Positions 1 to 8,202 of a DNA stretch of 9,725 nucleotides are shown piece after piece (within the stretch, counting starts at the first letter, position 1; each line of letters opens with the position of its first letter). Origin of the DNA: Sulfuritalea sp. GTDB taxonomy: Bacteria; Pseudomonadota; Gammaproteobacteria; Burkholderiales; Rhodocyclaceae. The DNA is taken from positions 1 to 9,725 of the forward strand of contig JAIPCS010000128.1 of assembly GCA_021738105.1 (NCBI GenBank). Reading direction: 5' to 3'. Position numbers and translations under genes: made by a program. Below the pieces are notes generated by a model, which was not told where the DNA came from, searched no databases, and saw only the letters and a program-made list of their open reading frames with translations.

Positions 1-620
1 CGTTTGACATGGGCCGATGGTGGCGCGTGGTGAAGATCCTCATTGTCACTTCTGCGACGACCGATGGCGTTGTCCTGCTCCTCCCCGCTCATGGCGTCGA
101 ACCCGTCAAAATCGTGAAGCCACTGCTGAACCGCGACACAACTGGCGCCATCCAGACCGCTACCCTGCCCTCGAACAACCGCTGCTTCGAGAGCCGCCTC
201 ACCCTGGGGATTCTCGGTGCCATCCTCATAACCGGTCAGGTCGCGACCCGACGCGTAGCGGAAGGCATCAATCCCCTGCCGCAGGCGAAAGGCGCCAGAC
301 ACGGCTTTCTCAATCCGCCGGGCACGATGCACGAGTTCGCCGCGGTCATCACCGCGAAGCCAGCACCACAGATCGGCCGGGGTCGAGGGTGGCTCAATCC
401 TGGCGCCGGCAAATCCGGGAAAGACGCTCAGCCCGGGAACTTCGCAGCCAAGTGCCCACACCAGCGAGCGCCCAAGTCCAATCACGCTGCTCTCGCCATC
501 GACCAGTTCAGTTAACTCCCGCAGTGCAGCGCGCAAATTTGCTCCCGGAATGGCTGAAAAAAACATATGGCGTGCGAGCAACGGCACCTGCGCACAGATG
601 CCGGCTTGGGCTTGTGTCAT
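1..620 (-). CDS. DyP-type heme peroxidase, YfeX-like (partial, C-terminus beyond left edge)
   Basis: Heme peroxidase of the dye-decolorizing (DyP) family. It is expected to oxidise substrates with H2O2 using heme b in the cytoplasm; no signal peptide or Tat motif is seen. Read from ATG 620-618, the frame stays open for 206 codons to the window edge. The N-terminus (MTQAQAGICAQVPLLARHMFF) is family-like. The signature GXXDG is present as GYEDGTENP (residues 130-138), with the distal catalytic Asp at 133. The family-typical block IGRRRSDNEDL follows at 186-196. APPSAHVKR (199-207) carries His204, the expected proximal heme ligand. The catalytic Arg and the C-terminal third are off the window. 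A Shine-Dalgarno-like GAAGGA lies 6 nt before ATG. A run of seven T in this strand (557-563) does not break the frame. The gene diverges from hemA, which supplies the pathway for its cofactor. The natural substrate is unknown; the family call is firm. Confidence 0.93.
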   Translation of the reverse strand, partial: MTQAQAGICAQVPLLARHMFFSAIPGANLRAALRELTELVDGESSVIGLGRSLVWALGCEVPGLSVFPGFAGARIEPPSTPADLWCWLRGDDRGELVHRARRIEKAVSGAFRLRQGIDAFRYASGRDLTGYEDGTENPQGEAALEAAVVRGQGSGLDGASCVAVQQWLHDFDGFDAMSGEEQDNAIGRRRSDNEDLHHAPPSAHVK

Positions 621-676
621 CTTTTTTCCTTCGCTGCTGCCCCAAATGCCGGGCTCGAATCCACCATTTTCTCCAT
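617..676 (-). other. possible 19-codon upstream ORF overlapping the DyP start (ATGA)
   Basis: On the minus strand an ATG at 676-674 opens a frame encoding MEKMVDSSPAFGAAAKEKR. Its TGA (619-617) overlaps the DyP ATG as ATGA. This is the arrangement used for translational coupling. No convincing ribosome binding site precedes it and I recognise no homologue, so it may be chance. Confidence 0.15.
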
Positions 677-750
677 GAAGGTCGATCCGGGTCGAAATGG
701 TCCCGGGTTCTTCCACACCAGCTCTTGTTCCGAATGCTGCGCTGCCCCAA

Positions 751-756
751 TATAAT
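751..756 (+). promoter_or_regulatory. TATAAT -10 element, candidate hemA promoter
   Basis: A perfect sigma70 -10 hexamer is followed by GCGT. The best -35 matches are poor: TTCCGA at 728-733 with a 17-bp spacer, or TTGTTC at 725-730 with 20 bp. Use of this site would start RNA near 763 and give hemA a leader of about 187 nt that begins with the 766-790 hairpin. Confidence 0.4.
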
Positions 757-765
757 GCGTGTCTC

Positions 766-828
766 GGTGTTTGCCCGCGTGGCAGACACCCGCTTACCGG
801 GTTGGTTCGGGCTTGTTGTTTAGGCCTG
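766..828 (+). other. hemA leader: three consecutive hairpins, the first two mutually exclusive
   Basis: Hairpin A pairs GGTGTTTGCC (766-775) with GGCAGACACC (781-790): ten pairs with one U.G and a 5-nt loop CGCGT. Hairpin B pairs ACCCG (788-792) with CGGGT (798-802) around CTTAC and shares bases 788-790 with A, so both cannot form fully. Hairpin C pairs CGGGCTT (808-814) with AGGCCTG (822-828), with two wobbles. No U tract follows any of them, so they are not ordinary intrinsic terminators. A regulatory leader is possible but rests on pairing seen by eye. Confidence 0.4.
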
Positions 829-949
829 ATCGGTTTCTAATGCGTGCTGTTGGTCAATTTTAGCTTCGGAAAAGCAAGGGCATTAACAGTTTGTCGCTTT
901 AACGAAGTTTGCCAAACGCTGGATTTTTTCGTCTCAAGGTCATATCGCC

Positions 950-2203
950 GTGCAGTTGTTCGCTTTGGGCATCAACCACCATACGGCCCCGCTGGCGGTT
1001 CGCGAGCAGGTGGCGTTTGACCCCGCTAGCATGGGGCTGGCTCTGCACGACCTGCTGCGGGCCAAGACGGTGCGCGAAGCGGCCATCCTGTCGACCTGCA
1101 ACCGCACCGAACTCTATTGCGCAGCGGAGCAACCCCAGGCGGCGGCAGATTGGCTTGCCGAGTATCATTCGTTGTCGCCACAGAATATCCACCCTTACCT
1201 CTACCAGTATCCGCAACAGGACGCCGTGCGCCACATGTTCCGCGTCGCCGCAGGACTGGACTCGATGGTCCTTGGCGAACCGCAAATTCTAGGCCAGATG
1301 AAGCAGGCGGCCCGCGATGCCGAAGAGGCAGGGACGCTGGGCACCTTGCTGGGCAAGCTGTTCCAGCGCACTTTTGCCGTGGCCAAGGAAGTGCGCTCGA
1401 CAACCGCCATCGGTGCCAACACCGTATCGATGGCTGCCGCCGCAGTGCATCTGTCAGCGCGGATCTTCGACAGCCTCGCCGCACAGAAGGTGTTGTTCAT
1501 CGGTGCCGGCGAAATGATTGAACTGTGCGCCGCGCATTTTGCCGCGCACAAACCCAAGCGTCTCACCATTGCCAACCGCACGCTGGAACGCGGCGCCGAT
1601 CTGGCCGCACGCTTTTCAGGCGACTCCATGCGTCTTGAGCAACTCGGCGAACGCCTGCCGGAATACGATGTCGTGGTCTCCTGCACTGCGAGCTCACTGC
1701 CCATCATCGGGCTGGGCATGGTCGAGCGCGCGCTGAAAGCCCGGCGTCACCGGCCGATGGTCATGGTTGACCTGGCCGTGCCGCGAGATATTGAGGCAGA
1801 AGTCAATCGGCTGGATGACGTGTTTCTCTACACCCTCGATGATCTTGGACAGATCGTCGAATCCGGCCTGGAATCGCGTCAGGCCGCGGTGGTTGAAGCC
1901 GAGGCGATCATCACTGAACGCGTCTCCGGATTTCTGCACTGGCTGGAATCGCGAGAGACGGTACCCACCATCCGCGCCCTGAGAGATTCCGCCGACCGCG
2001 CCCGCCGCCACGAGCTGGAGCACGCCTTGAAACTTCTGGCACGCGGCGACGATCCGGCCAAGGTACTTGATGCCCTTTCGCACGGCATCACCAACAAATT
2101 GCTGCACGCTCCGACTCACGCCTTGAATCAGGCGGAAGGAAAGGAACGGGCAGAAGTTTCAGCGCTCATTTCCCGTATTTATCACCTGAAATCAGGGGAG
2201 TAG
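950..2203 (+). CDS. hemA: Glutamyl-tRNA reductase
   Basis: Cytoplasmic NADPH-dependent enzyme that reduces glutamyl-tRNA(Glu) to glutamate-1-semialdehyde, the first committed step of C5 tetrapyrrole synthesis. The protein has 417 residues, the usual length. GTG 950 is chosen because it gives the family N-terminus [20 protein letters not shown] and has AAGG 10 nt upstream. STCNRTELY (48-56) places the catalytic nucleophile at Cys50, as in the E. coli enzyme. The NADPH-binding domain carries GAGEM (185-189), followed by ANRTLERG. The C-terminal part is the helical dimerisation domain, ending near [11 protein letters not shown]. It heads a plus-strand run with plsB, prfA and prmC. HemA is commonly the control point of the pathway; here the candidate control element is the long structured leader (766-828). 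Confidence 0.97.
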   Translation: MQLFALGINHHTAPLAVREQVAFDPASMGLALHDLLRAKTVREAAILSTCNRTELYCAAEQPQAAADWLAEYHSLSPQNIHPYLYQYPQQDAVRHMFRVAAGLDSMVLGEPQILGQMKQAARDAEEAGTLGTLLGKLFQRTFAVAKEVRSTTAIGANTVSMAAAAVHLSARIFDSLAAQKVLFIGAGEMIELCAAHFAAHKPKRLTIANRTLERGADLAARFSGDSMRLEQLGERLPEYDVVVSCTASSLPIIGLGMVERALKARRHRPMVMVDLAVPRDIEAEVNRLDDVFLYTLDDLGQIVESGLESRQAAVVEAEAIITERVSGFLHWLESRETVPTIRALRDSADRARRHELEHALKLLARGDDPAKVLDALSHGITNKLLHAPTHALNQAEGKERAEVSALISRIYHLKSGE

Positions 2204-2207
2204 CTGC

Positions 2208-2252
2208 GTGTCTGCGCATCTACCGCCCGGGGTCCGGCCCGGCCGCCCGTGA
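2208..2252 (+). other. possible 14-codon coupling ORF between hemA and plsB
   Basis: GTG 2208 sits 7 nt behind a near-perfect Shine-Dalgarno AGGGGAG (2194-2200), which lies inside the end of hemA. The frame reads [14 protein letters not shown] and its TGA (2250-2252) overlaps the plsB GTG as GTGA. plsB itself has no visible Shine-Dalgarno sequence, and its start is preceded by a GC-rich hairpin, CCGGG (2227-2231) with CCCGG (2238-2242). A short translated ORF that delivers ribosomes to plsB explains these features. The peptide is not recognised. CTG 2204, in frame with plsB, is an alternative start for a longer PlsB. Confidence 0.35.
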
Positions 2253-4774
2253 GCAAGCTGCCCTACTTCGATTTTCCCGGCTGGACGCTCGACGTTTTGC
2301 GCCGGGTGCTGTACCTGGGAACGCGCACCAAAGTCTTCCCCGAAACGCCCGAAATGCTCTCGCTGCAGGCCGAACTGCCTGTGTGTTATGTGCTCGACGA
2401 GCGTTACCTTTCAAACTTGCTGGTGCTTGATCACGAATGTCGCCAGATGGGCCTGCCACCCGCCTTGCGCCCCTTGCAGGACCCAGCCTTCAGCGCGCGG
2501 CGTTCGTTTTTTTTCCTGTCGCGCAATCCCAGCGGGCGCTATACATTGAACCCGCGCAGCACCCATTCAGCCTTGATGAAAGCGCTGATCAGGGCTGCCT
2601 TTGCCAATCCGCATTTCGACGTCCAGCTGGTGCCGGTGACCGTACTTTGGGGGCGAGAACCCAACAAGCAGGACTCGATTCTGAAGGCGCTGTTTGCCGA
2701 AACCTGGCAATCCGTCAGCCACCTGAGACACCTGTTTGCCATGCTGATCCATGGTCGCCACACCGTCGTTCGATTCAACGCCCCGATCTCACTGCGCGAG
2801 CTGCTCAATGAAGACATCGACGAATCGCACGCGGTGCGCAAGCTCGGTCGCATCCTGCGGGTACATTTTCGCCGTCAGCGCGAAATTGCCATCGGCCCGG
2901 ACCTGTCGCATCGCCGCACACAACTGCACAGCCTGTTGAACACACCTTCGGTACGCGAGGCGGCTGCACTTGAAGCGAAGAGCAAATCGATATCGCTGCT
3001 GGCCGCAAACAACAAGGCCAACGAGTACGCACTGGAAATAGCCTCGGACTACAGCTATTCCGTAGTGCGGGCTTTTTCCCTGCTGCTGACCTGGGTCTGG
3101 AACAAGGTCTATAACGGCGTGGAAGTACACAACTTCGAACGTGTGACTGCCGTGGCGCCAGGCCACGGAATCATCTATGTTCCCTGTCACCGCAGTCACG
3201 TGGACTATCTGCTGCTCTCGTACATCATCTTCAATCGCGGACTGATGGTGCCGCATATCGCTGCGGGCTCGAATCTGAACCTGCCGCTGGTCGGATCGAT
3301 ACTAAGACGCTCCGGCGCATTCTTCCTGCGACGCAAGATCAAGGGGGAGCCACTGTATGCAACGGTATTTCTCGAATATTTGCATCTGATGATCGATCGC
3401 GGTTTTCCCATCGAATACTTCATCGAAGGCGGGCGCAGCCGCAGCGGGCGGTCCTTGTCGCCCAAGGCCGGAATTCTGGCCATGACCGTGCAAAGCTTCG
3501 TGCGCAGCCACTCCCGACCGCTGGTTTTCATCCCGGTGTACATCGGCTATGAGAAACTGATGGAAGGCAACAGCTATCTGGCCGAACTGCACGGCAAACC
3601 GAAAAAATCCGAATCCCTGACCGGGCTGCTGAGCGCTGCGAGACTGCTGCAGCGTAATTTCGGCAAAGTGCATGTAAATTTTGGCCAACCGCTGCCCCTG
3701 GCCGAGTTCCTCGACGCGCATCATCCGACGTGGCGCGATGAAAACTTCGACACGCAGGCGCCCTGGCTTCGCACTGCCGTGGACTCCACCGCTACCGGGC
3801 TGGCGCGCTGCATCAACTCAGCCGCTGTCGTCAACCCGGTCAACCTGCTGGCCGTGACCTTGCTGTCGACACCCAAGCACACGGCTGATCTTCAACTGCT
3901 GCAAAAGCAGATCGAGCATGTTCAATATTTGCTGGCGGAGATTCCTTACAGCGACAGCATCGTCACATGCGATCTTCCGGCCGACGAAGTGATTGACTAC
4001 GTCGGCCGGCTCGACTTGCTGGAGCGTCGCTCCCATCCCCTGGGCGACATGGTTCGCGCGTCTGAGCAGCAAGCCGCGCTGCTGACCTACTTTCGCAACA
4101 ATGTGCTGCACCTGCTGGCATTGCCGGCCTTGCTCGCCTGCCTGCTCAGCCACAACCGGATACTCACGCGAGAGCGCGCCAAAGAAGCGATCAAAGGCAT
4201 TTACTGGTTGCTTCGCGCCGAACTTTTTCTACCATGGGATGCCGAGACTCTTGATGCGCAGATTGACCTCACCGAGTCGGTATTGTGCCAGCGTGGTCTG
4301 ATACTCGGCGACGATCAAGACACTTTTCTGCGGGCACCGCCGCCCAATAGCGAGGCCAGCCCGGAGTTGCATCAGCTTGGTGAAATCATCCGCCCGACAC
4401 TGGAGCGGCAGTTCCTCACGTTGGCACTGCTGCAGCATCACGGTAGCGGCCAGCTCAAGCGCGCCGCGCTGGAGGATGCAACTCATTTGCTGGCGCAGCG
4501 GCTGACGATGCTCTACGAGTTCAACTCTGCTGAATTTTCGGAAAAGCTCATGTTTGCCAACGTGATTCGAAATCTGATCGACGCCGACCTGCTCCAATCC
4601 GGCCCCGGAGGAATGTTGCACTTTGACGAACGTATCAGCCTCGCCGCCGCGCAAACCGAGCTTTTGCTGGCGGCCGATGTTCGCCACAGCATTCAACGCA
4701 TCGCCCGCCGCAGCAGCAGCTCTGTACCCCATGAACCGCCGCCAGAAAACGGCGCCCAATCCTCCATCCCATGA
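2249..4774 (+). CDS. plsB: Glycerol-3-phosphate 1-O-acyltransferase (PlsB type)
   Basis: Inner-membrane-associated acyltransferase that transfers an acyl group from acyl-ACP or acyl-CoA to sn-glycerol-3-phosphate, giving lysophosphatidate, the first step of phospholipid synthesis. The four glycerolipid acyltransferase motifs appear in order. Motif I is HRSHVD (314-319, the catalytic HX4D). Motif II is [11 protein letters not shown] (356-366), motif III is [11 protein letters not shown] (391-401) and motif IV is [11 protein letters not shown] (426-436). At 841 residues it is slightly longer than the E. coli enzyme (807); the extra length is partly a Pro/Ser-rich C-terminal tail. GTG 2249 is used because [27 protein letters not shown] looks like a PlsB N-terminus, although no Shine-Dalgarno is visible and the frame is open back to the hemA stop. 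Its TGA overlaps the prfA ATG. Its place between hemA and prfA is unusual. Confidence 0.95.
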   Translation: MSKLPYFDFPGWTLDVLRRVLYLGTRTKVFPETPEMLSLQAELPVCYVLDERYLSNLLVLDHECRQMGLPPALRPLQDPAFSARRSFFFLSRNPSGRYTLNPRSTHSALMKALIRAAFANPHFDVQLVPVTVLWGREPNKQDSILKALFAETWQSVSHLRHLFAMLIHGRHTVVRFNAPISLRELLNEDIDESHAVRKLGRILRVHFRRQREIAIGPDLSHRRTQLHSLLNTPSVREAAALEAKSKSISLLAANNKANEYALEIASDYSYSVVRAFSLLLTWVWNKVYNGVEVHNFERVTAVAPGHGIIYVPCHRSHVDYLLLSYIIFNRGLMVPHIAAGSNLNLPLVGSILRRSGAFFLRRKIKGEPLYATVFLEYLHLMIDRGFPIEYFIEGGRSRSGRSLSPKAGILAMTVQSFVRSHSRPLVFIPVYIGYEKLMEGNSYLAELHGKPKKSESLTGLLSAARLLQRNFGKVHVNFGQPLPLAEFLDAHHPTWRDENFDTQAPWLRTAVDSTATGLARCINSAAVVNPVNLLAVTLLSTPKHTADLQLLQKQIEHVQYLLAEIPYSDSIVTCDLPADEVIDYVGRLDLLERRSHPLGDMVRASEQQAALLTYFRNNVLHLLALPALLACLLSHNRILTRERAKEAIKGIYWLLRAELFLPWDAETLDAQIDLTESVLCQRGLILGDDQDTFLRAPPPNSEASPELHQLGEIIRPTLERQFLTLALLQHHGSGQLKRAALEDATHLLAQRLTMLYEFNSAEFSEKLMFANVIRNLIDADLLQSGPGGMLHFDERISLAAAQTELLLAADVRHSIQRIARRSSSSVPHEPPPENGAQSSIP

Positions 4775-5847
4775 AAAAAAGCATACTCGACAAGCTTGAA
4801 AACCTGAGCGAACGCCTGGCTGAAATCGATGGTCTGCTCGGCGGCGAACACGCCGCGCGCGATATGGACAGTTACCGCAAGCTGACTCGTGAGCGCGCCG
4901 AAATCGAGCCGATCGTCGAACTTTTCCATGCGTACCGTAGCGCCAGCGCCGACTTTTCCGGCGCCGCCGAAATGCTCGCCGATCCGGAGATGAAAGAACT
5001 CGCCGTCGCCGAGCAGGAATCTGCCAGCACTGAAATGGCTCGACTTGAAGCCGACTTGCAACGCGCCCTGTTGCCCAAGGATCCGAACGACGACAAGAAC
5101 CTGTTTCTGGAGATTCGTGCCGGTACCGGCGGCGACGAATCGGCGCTGTTTGCAGCGGATTTGTTCCGCATGTACAGCCGCTATGCGGAACGCCAGCGCT
5201 GGAAAGTGGACATCGTGTCACGCAGCGAATCCGACCTCGGCGGCTTTCGCGAAATCATCGCCCGTGTCGAAGGCAACGGCGCCTACTCCAGGCTCAAGTT
5301 CGAATCGGGCGGGCATCGCGTCCAGCGCGTGCCGGTGACCGAAACCCAGGGTCGCATCCATACCTCGGCCTGCACCGTCGCGGTGATGCCGGAAGCCGAC
5401 GAACTGGTCGACGTCGACATCAATCCGGCCGACTTGCGCATCGATACCTTTCGCGCATCGGGCGCCGGTGGCCAGCACATCAACAAAACCGATTCGGCGG
5501 TGCGCATCACCCATGTGCCGACCGGCATCGTGGTCGAATGCCAGGATGACCGCTCGCAGCATCGCAACAAGGCACAGGCTCTGGCGGTGCTCGCGGCACG
5601 CATCAATGACGCCAAGCAGCGCGAACAGCAACAGTCGATTGCGTCGCAGCGCAAATCGCTGATCGGTTCCGGTGATCGCTCCGAGCGCATCCGCACCTAC
5701 AATTTTCCTCAGGGGCGGATTACCGATCATCGCATCAACCTGACGCTTTACAAGATCGACGCCATCATGGATGGCGACCTCGATGAACTGATCAGCGGCT
5801 TGACGGCCGAACACCAGGCCGAACTGCTCGCGACGCTGGCCGAATGA
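4771..5847 (+). CDS. prfA: Peptide chain release factor 1
   Basis: Class I release factor that reads UAA and UAG in the ribosomal A site and triggers peptidyl-tRNA hydrolysis. It has 358 residues (E. coli 360). The stop-codon recognition tripeptide PVT is at 188-190 in [16 protein letters not shown]; PxT marks RF1, whereas RF2 has SPF. The catalytic GGQ is at 233-235 in [16 protein letters not shown], with Gln235 the expected methylation target of PrmC. The start is ATG 4771, which overlaps the plsB stop as ATGA. No Shine-Dalgarno sequence is seen upstream (GCCCAATCCTCCATCCC), so translation probably depends on reinitiation after plsB. It is followed directly by its modifying enzyme through another ATGA overlap. 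Confidence 0.97.
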   Translation: MKKSILDKLENLSERLAEIDGLLGGEHAARDMDSYRKLTRERAEIEPIVELFHAYRSASADFSGAAEMLADPEMKELAVAEQESASTEMARLEADLQRALLPKDPNDDKNLFLEIRAGTGGDESALFAADLFRMYSRYAERQRWKVDIVSRSESDLGGFREIIARVEGNGAYSRLKFESGGHRVQRVPVTETQGRIHTSACTVAVMPEADELVDVDINPADLRIDTFRASGAGGQHINKTDSAVRITHVPTGIVVECQDDRSQHRNKAQALAVLAARINDAKQREQQQSIASQRKSLIGSGDRSERIRTYNFPQGRITDHRINLTLYKIDAIMDGDLDELISGLTAEHQAELLATLAE

Positions 5848-6674
5848 CCACCATCGCCGCTGCTCTTGAGGCAGCACGGCCGAAACTCGGGGCGGGCGAA
5901 GCACGCCTGCTGCTCGGACATGTGCTGGACAGGCCTGCAGCCTGGCTGTTCGCCCACGATGACGAATCATTGGACGAAAACGCGTTGTTGAGCTTTGCGT
6001 CTTTGGTGGCCCGTCGCGCCGCAGGCGAACCCGTGGCGTACCTGCTCGGTCAGCGCGAGTTCTTCGGGCGCGTGTTTGCAGTATCCAGGGCCGTGCTGAT
6101 TCCGCGCCCGGAAACGGAGCTGCTGGTCGAGTTGGTGCTGCAAAAAGTCGGCGATGGCGATACGGGGGTCGAGTCACCGCGGATCCTGGATCTGGGCACC
6201 GGTAGCGGCTGTATCGCCATCACATTAGCGCTGGAACGCCCTGTGCTGAACGTGACTGCGGTCGATGCTTCCGAATCCGCGCTCGCGGTGGCCGAAGGCA
6301 ACGCTAAACAACTTGGCGCTCGACTGCGCTGGCTGAAAAGCGACTGGTTCAGCGCGCTGGAAGGTGAAGTCTTTGATCTCATTGTTGCCAACCCGCCCTA
6401 CATCGCGGCCACCGATCCTCACCTGAGCTCCGGCGATTTACGCCACGAGCCGGTCGAGGCGCTTGCCAGCGGTGTGGACGGACTTGATGCCTTGAGACAC
6501 ATTATTGTTGAGGCGTCGAAACATCTGGCACCCCATGGACGGATTTTGGTGGAGCATGGTTACGATCAGGCCGGTGCAGCCCACGATCTGCTGAAACGAT
6601 CGGGGTTCGTCGAACTCGAGCAGCACCTCGACCTGGCGGGCATTGTGCGTGTCAGCGGCGGGCGAGCGGCCTGA
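5844..6674 (+). CDS. prmC: Release factor glutamine methyltransferase
   Basis: SAM-dependent N5-glutamine methyltransferase (formerly HemK) that methylates the Gln of the GGQ motif in release factors RF1 and RF2, which raises termination efficiency. It has 276 residues (E. coli 277). A helical N-terminal substrate-binding domain precedes the Rossmann methyltransferase fold. [10 protein letters not shown] links the domains, the SAM-binding [10 protein letters not shown] lies at 114-123 and the catalytic NPPY at 183-186, matching the E. coli numbering. ATG 5844 overlaps the prfA stop (ATGA) and no Shine-Dalgarno sequence is visible, so the two genes are probably translationally coupled. This keeps enzyme and substrate together. 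The old name HemK came from its position beside hemA, not from a role in heme synthesis. Confidence 0.97.
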   Translation: MTTIAAALEAARPKLGAGEARLLLGHVLDRPAAWLFAHDDESLDENALLSFASLVARRAAGEPVAYLLGQREFFGRVFAVSRAVLIPRPETELLVELVLQKVGDGDTGVESPRILDLGTGSGCIAITLALERPVLNVTAVDASESALAVAEGNAKQLGARLRWLKSDWFSALEGEVFDLIVANPPYIAATDPHLSSGDLRHEPVEALASGVDGLDALRHIIVEASKHLAPHGRILVEHGYDQAGAAHDLLKRSGFVELEQHLDLAGIVRVSGGRAA

Positions 6675-6712
6675 TGGCGATGTGAATGGCGCCTAAACCC
6701 AGGATGAAGACA

Positions 6713-6745
6713 AAAAAATGGCCCGGAATTACCGGGCCATTTTTT
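6713..6745. terminator. bidirectional intrinsic terminator between prmC and cytochrome c4
   Basis: ATGGCCCGG (6718-6726) pairs perfectly with CCGGGCCAT (6732-6740) around the loop AATTA. The flanking A run (6712-6718) and T run (6740-6745) extend the pairing to 14 bp and give a U tail in both directions. It can terminate the hemA-plsB-prfA-prmC transcript from the left and the cytochrome c4 transcript from the right. Confidence 0.93.
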
Positions 6746-6759
6746 GAATACGATGTGGG

Positions 6760-7413
6760 TCAGCGCAAGCCGGCAATATAGTCGGACACCGCCTTGATTT
6801 CGGCGTCTGTCATTTTGATGGCAACCATGCGCATCATTTTGCTGGGATCATTGGCACGGGAGCCTTCGCGGAAACTCTTCATTTGCGCCTCGATATACTC
6901 GGCAAACTGTCCACCGATGCGGGGATACTGCGCCGGCATCCCGGCGCCAGCCGGGCCGTGGCACGCGGCGCAGGCGGGAAGTCCCTTGGACTGGTCACCG
7001 GCCCGATAGAGGTTCCGCCCGATTTCCACGGTTGCCTCGTTTTTCGCTGCTTCGCCCTTTTGGGTCTGTTCAGAAAAATATACCGACAGATCCCTCATCT
7101 GGCCCTCATCGAAAGCCGCAATCATGCCGTTCATGATTGCATTCACGCGTTCGGGTTGCTTGCCCTCTGCCGCCTTGAAATTTTTCATTTGCTTGAGCAG
7201 GTATTCGGCATGCTGTCCTGCCAGTTTGGGGTTGGCCGCAGCCGGACTATTGCCATCGGGACCGTGACACGCGACACAGACGGTAGAGGCAATTGTCTGG
7301 CCTCGCGCGGCATCGCCTTTGGGGGCCGCTTTGTGGGCTTCAGCCGCATGAACGCTAAATGCAGTCATGGCGCACAGGAGGGTAAGCAGATAACTGAGCT
7401 GGAAACACTTCAT
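6760..7413 (-). CDS. Diheme cytochrome c4
   Basis: Periplasmic electron carrier with two class I cytochrome c domains; family members pass electrons from the bc1 complex to terminal oxidases. The protein has 217 residues. Residues 1-23 form a Sec signal peptide (Lys2, hydrophobic core, likely cleavage after SVHA). Heme-attachment motifs are CVACH (46-50) and CAACH (148-152), each followed by GP, one per tandem domain. The sixth ligands are probably Met94 or Met97 in the first domain and a Met in the MMRMVAIKM segment in the second. ATG 7413-7411 is preferred because GAGGAG lies 8 nt upstream; an in-frame TTG two codons earlier would be only 2 nt from it. It converges on prmC and shares its terminator. 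It diverges from engB. A TAGAAT (7467-7462) is a possible -10 without a clear -35. The ResB/CcsA cytochrome maturation genes often found nearby in betaproteobacteria are absent here. Confidence 0.94.
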   Translation of the reverse strand: MKCFQLSYLLTLLCAMTAFSVHAAEAHKAAPKGDAARGQTIASTVCVACHGPDGNSPAAANPKLAGQHAEYLLKQMKNFKAAEGKQPERVNAIMNGMIAAFDEGQMRDLSVYFSEQTQKGEAAKNEATVEIGRNLYRAGDQSKGLPACAACHGPAGAGMPAQYPRIGGQFAEYIEAQMKSFREGSRANDPSKMMRMVAIKMTDAEIKAVSDYIAGLR

Positions 7414-7528
7414 GAACAAAACTCCTCGGAAACTCCGGGATTCGGAAATTGTAAACCTGATATTCTATCCCAGCTCACCCGATTTCTGCATGCCAAGCCT
7501 TTGCCGGCCGGCCTCACGCGTATTTCCC

Positions 7529-8149
7529 ATGCCCCTCTTTCGTCACGCCTCTTTCGAAATTTCCGTTGCCCAGCCAAGCGGCTTGCCCCCGCCCCATGGC
7601 CCCGAGATCGCCTTCGCAGGTCGCTCAAATTCCGGAAAATCCAGCGCCATCAATACCTTGGTCGGCCACACCCGGCTGGCTTTCGTCTCCAAGACACCGG
7701 GGCGGACCCAACTGATCAACGTGTTTCGAATGAAAAACGGTGCGGCACTGGTTGATTTGCCGGGCTATGGCTTTGCCCAGGTTCCGATGGCGGTACGACT
7801 TCAATGGCAGGGTTTGTTGGAGCACTACCTGACGCGTCGTTCCAATCTGGTCGGCCTGGTATTAATCATGGATTCGCGCCGGCCGCTCACCGAGCTTGAC
7901 TGGAAGATGATTGGCTGGTTTGGTTCCACCGGGCGGCCGATTCATTGCCTGCTGACCAAATCGGACAAGCTTGGCCGCCAGGAGCAATCCAAAACCCTGC
8001 GCGAAACCCGAACTGCGCTCGCCAGTTTTGGTGAGCAGATCACGGTGCAGATGTTCTCCAGCCTGAAAAAAACCGGCATGGACGAGGCGGAACAGGTGAT
8101 CGGTGGCTGGCTGATCTCTGACGAGAATCTGACGCAGTCGACCGAATAG
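7529..8149 (+). CDS. engB: Ribosome biogenesis GTPase EngB (YihA/YsxC)
   Basis: TRAFAC-class GTPase, usually essential, that acts in late assembly of the 50S ribosomal subunit. With ATG 7529 the protein has 206 residues, normal for the family. The GTPase motifs are G1 GRSNSGKS (31-38), G2 Thr in PGRTQ (57-61), G3 DLPG (76-79), G4 TKSD (143-146) and a G5-like SSLKKTG near the C-terminus. The frame is open back to ATG 7412, which would add 39 residues (MNKTPRKLRDSEIV...). I reject that start: it overlaps the ATG of the divergent cytochrome gene and has no match to the family, whereas MPLFRHASFEIS is a typical N-terminus. ATG 7490 is a third option. None of the starts has a clear Shine-Dalgarno sequence. 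hemB follows in the same direction after 262 bp. Confidence 0.94.
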   Translation: MPLFRHASFEISVAQPSGLPPPHGPEIAFAGRSNSGKSSAINTLVGHTRLAFVSKTPGRTQLINVFRMKNGAALVDLPGYGFAQVPMAVRLQWQGLLEHYLTRRSNLVGLVLIMDSRRPLTELDWKMIGWFGSTGRPIHCLLTKSDKLGRQEQSKTLRETRTALASFGEQITVQMFSSLKKTGMDEAEQVIGGWLISDENLTQSTE

Positions 8150-8187
8150 TTACTCCCTTCCCTGGAAGGGCTTGGGGTGGATGGCCG

Positions 8188-8193
8188 TATAAT
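8188..8193 (+). promoter_or_regulatory. TATAAT upstream of the hemB leader region (tentative)
   Basis: A perfect -10 hexamer lies 39 bp after engB and 10 bp before the 16-bp inverted repeat. No -35 box is seen at 16-18 bp (sequence there is GAAGGG-like) and no extended -10 TG. If used, RNA starting near 8200 would begin with the long hairpin and give hemB a leader of about 210 nt antisense to the proposed small RNA. Confidence 0.25.
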
Positions 8194-8202
8194 TTTGCCC
8201 AA

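Larger units (their letters stand above)
621..949. promoter_or_regulatory. divergent intergenic region between the DyP peroxidase gene and hemA
   Basis: These 329 bp lie between two divergent genes and contain no convincing gene. A perfect TATAAT stands at 751-756 on the plus strand. Overlapping it, minus-strand TATATT (754-749) could serve the peroxidase gene. Neither has a good -35 box. A second plus-strand candidate pairs TTGTTG (813-818) with TCTAAT (836-841) at a 17-bp spacer. Several hairpins occupy 766-828 (separate entry). hemA has an AAGG (936-939) 10 nt before its GTG start. All promoter calls are by eye. Confidence 0.45.

Noticed and set aside
649..665. GGGCTCGAATCC resembling a tRNA T-arm
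   Set aside because: The flanking five bases on each side do not pair, and no acceptor or anticodon arm is present.
508..789. 93-codon minus-strand frame overlapping the peroxidase start
   Set aside because: It is the +1 shadow separated by the run of seven T. The peroxidase frame reads cleanly through the run, so no frameshift has to be invoked.
9..823. Plus-strand open frames of 168 and 268 codons at the left edge
   Set aside because: They lie opposite the DyP peroxidase frame, which has the GXXDG motif and family-wide similarity; their Arg/Pro/His-rich translations look like antisense shadows.
2508..2516. T8 run in plsB as a frameshift error
   Set aside because: The PlsB frame continues with normal family sequence on both sides.
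4774..4780. A7 run just after the prfA start as a programmed slippage site
   Set aside because: Reads as two Lys codons plus part of Ser in the normal RF1 frame; nothing suggests a second product.
4229..6177. Minus-strand open frames of 330 and 319 codons across plsB, prfA and prmC
   Set aside because: Antisense to three well-recognised genes, no family-like sequence, typical of GC-rich codon bias.
6883..7755. 290-codon plus-strand frame across cytochrome c4 and engB
   Set aside because: Antisense to the CxxCH-bearing cytochrome and out of frame with EngB motifs.
8155..8170. CCCTTCC / GGAAGGG hairpin as engB terminator
   Set aside because: The loop is only 2 nt (or 4 nt with a 6-bp stem) and it is followed by CTTGGGG, with no U tract.
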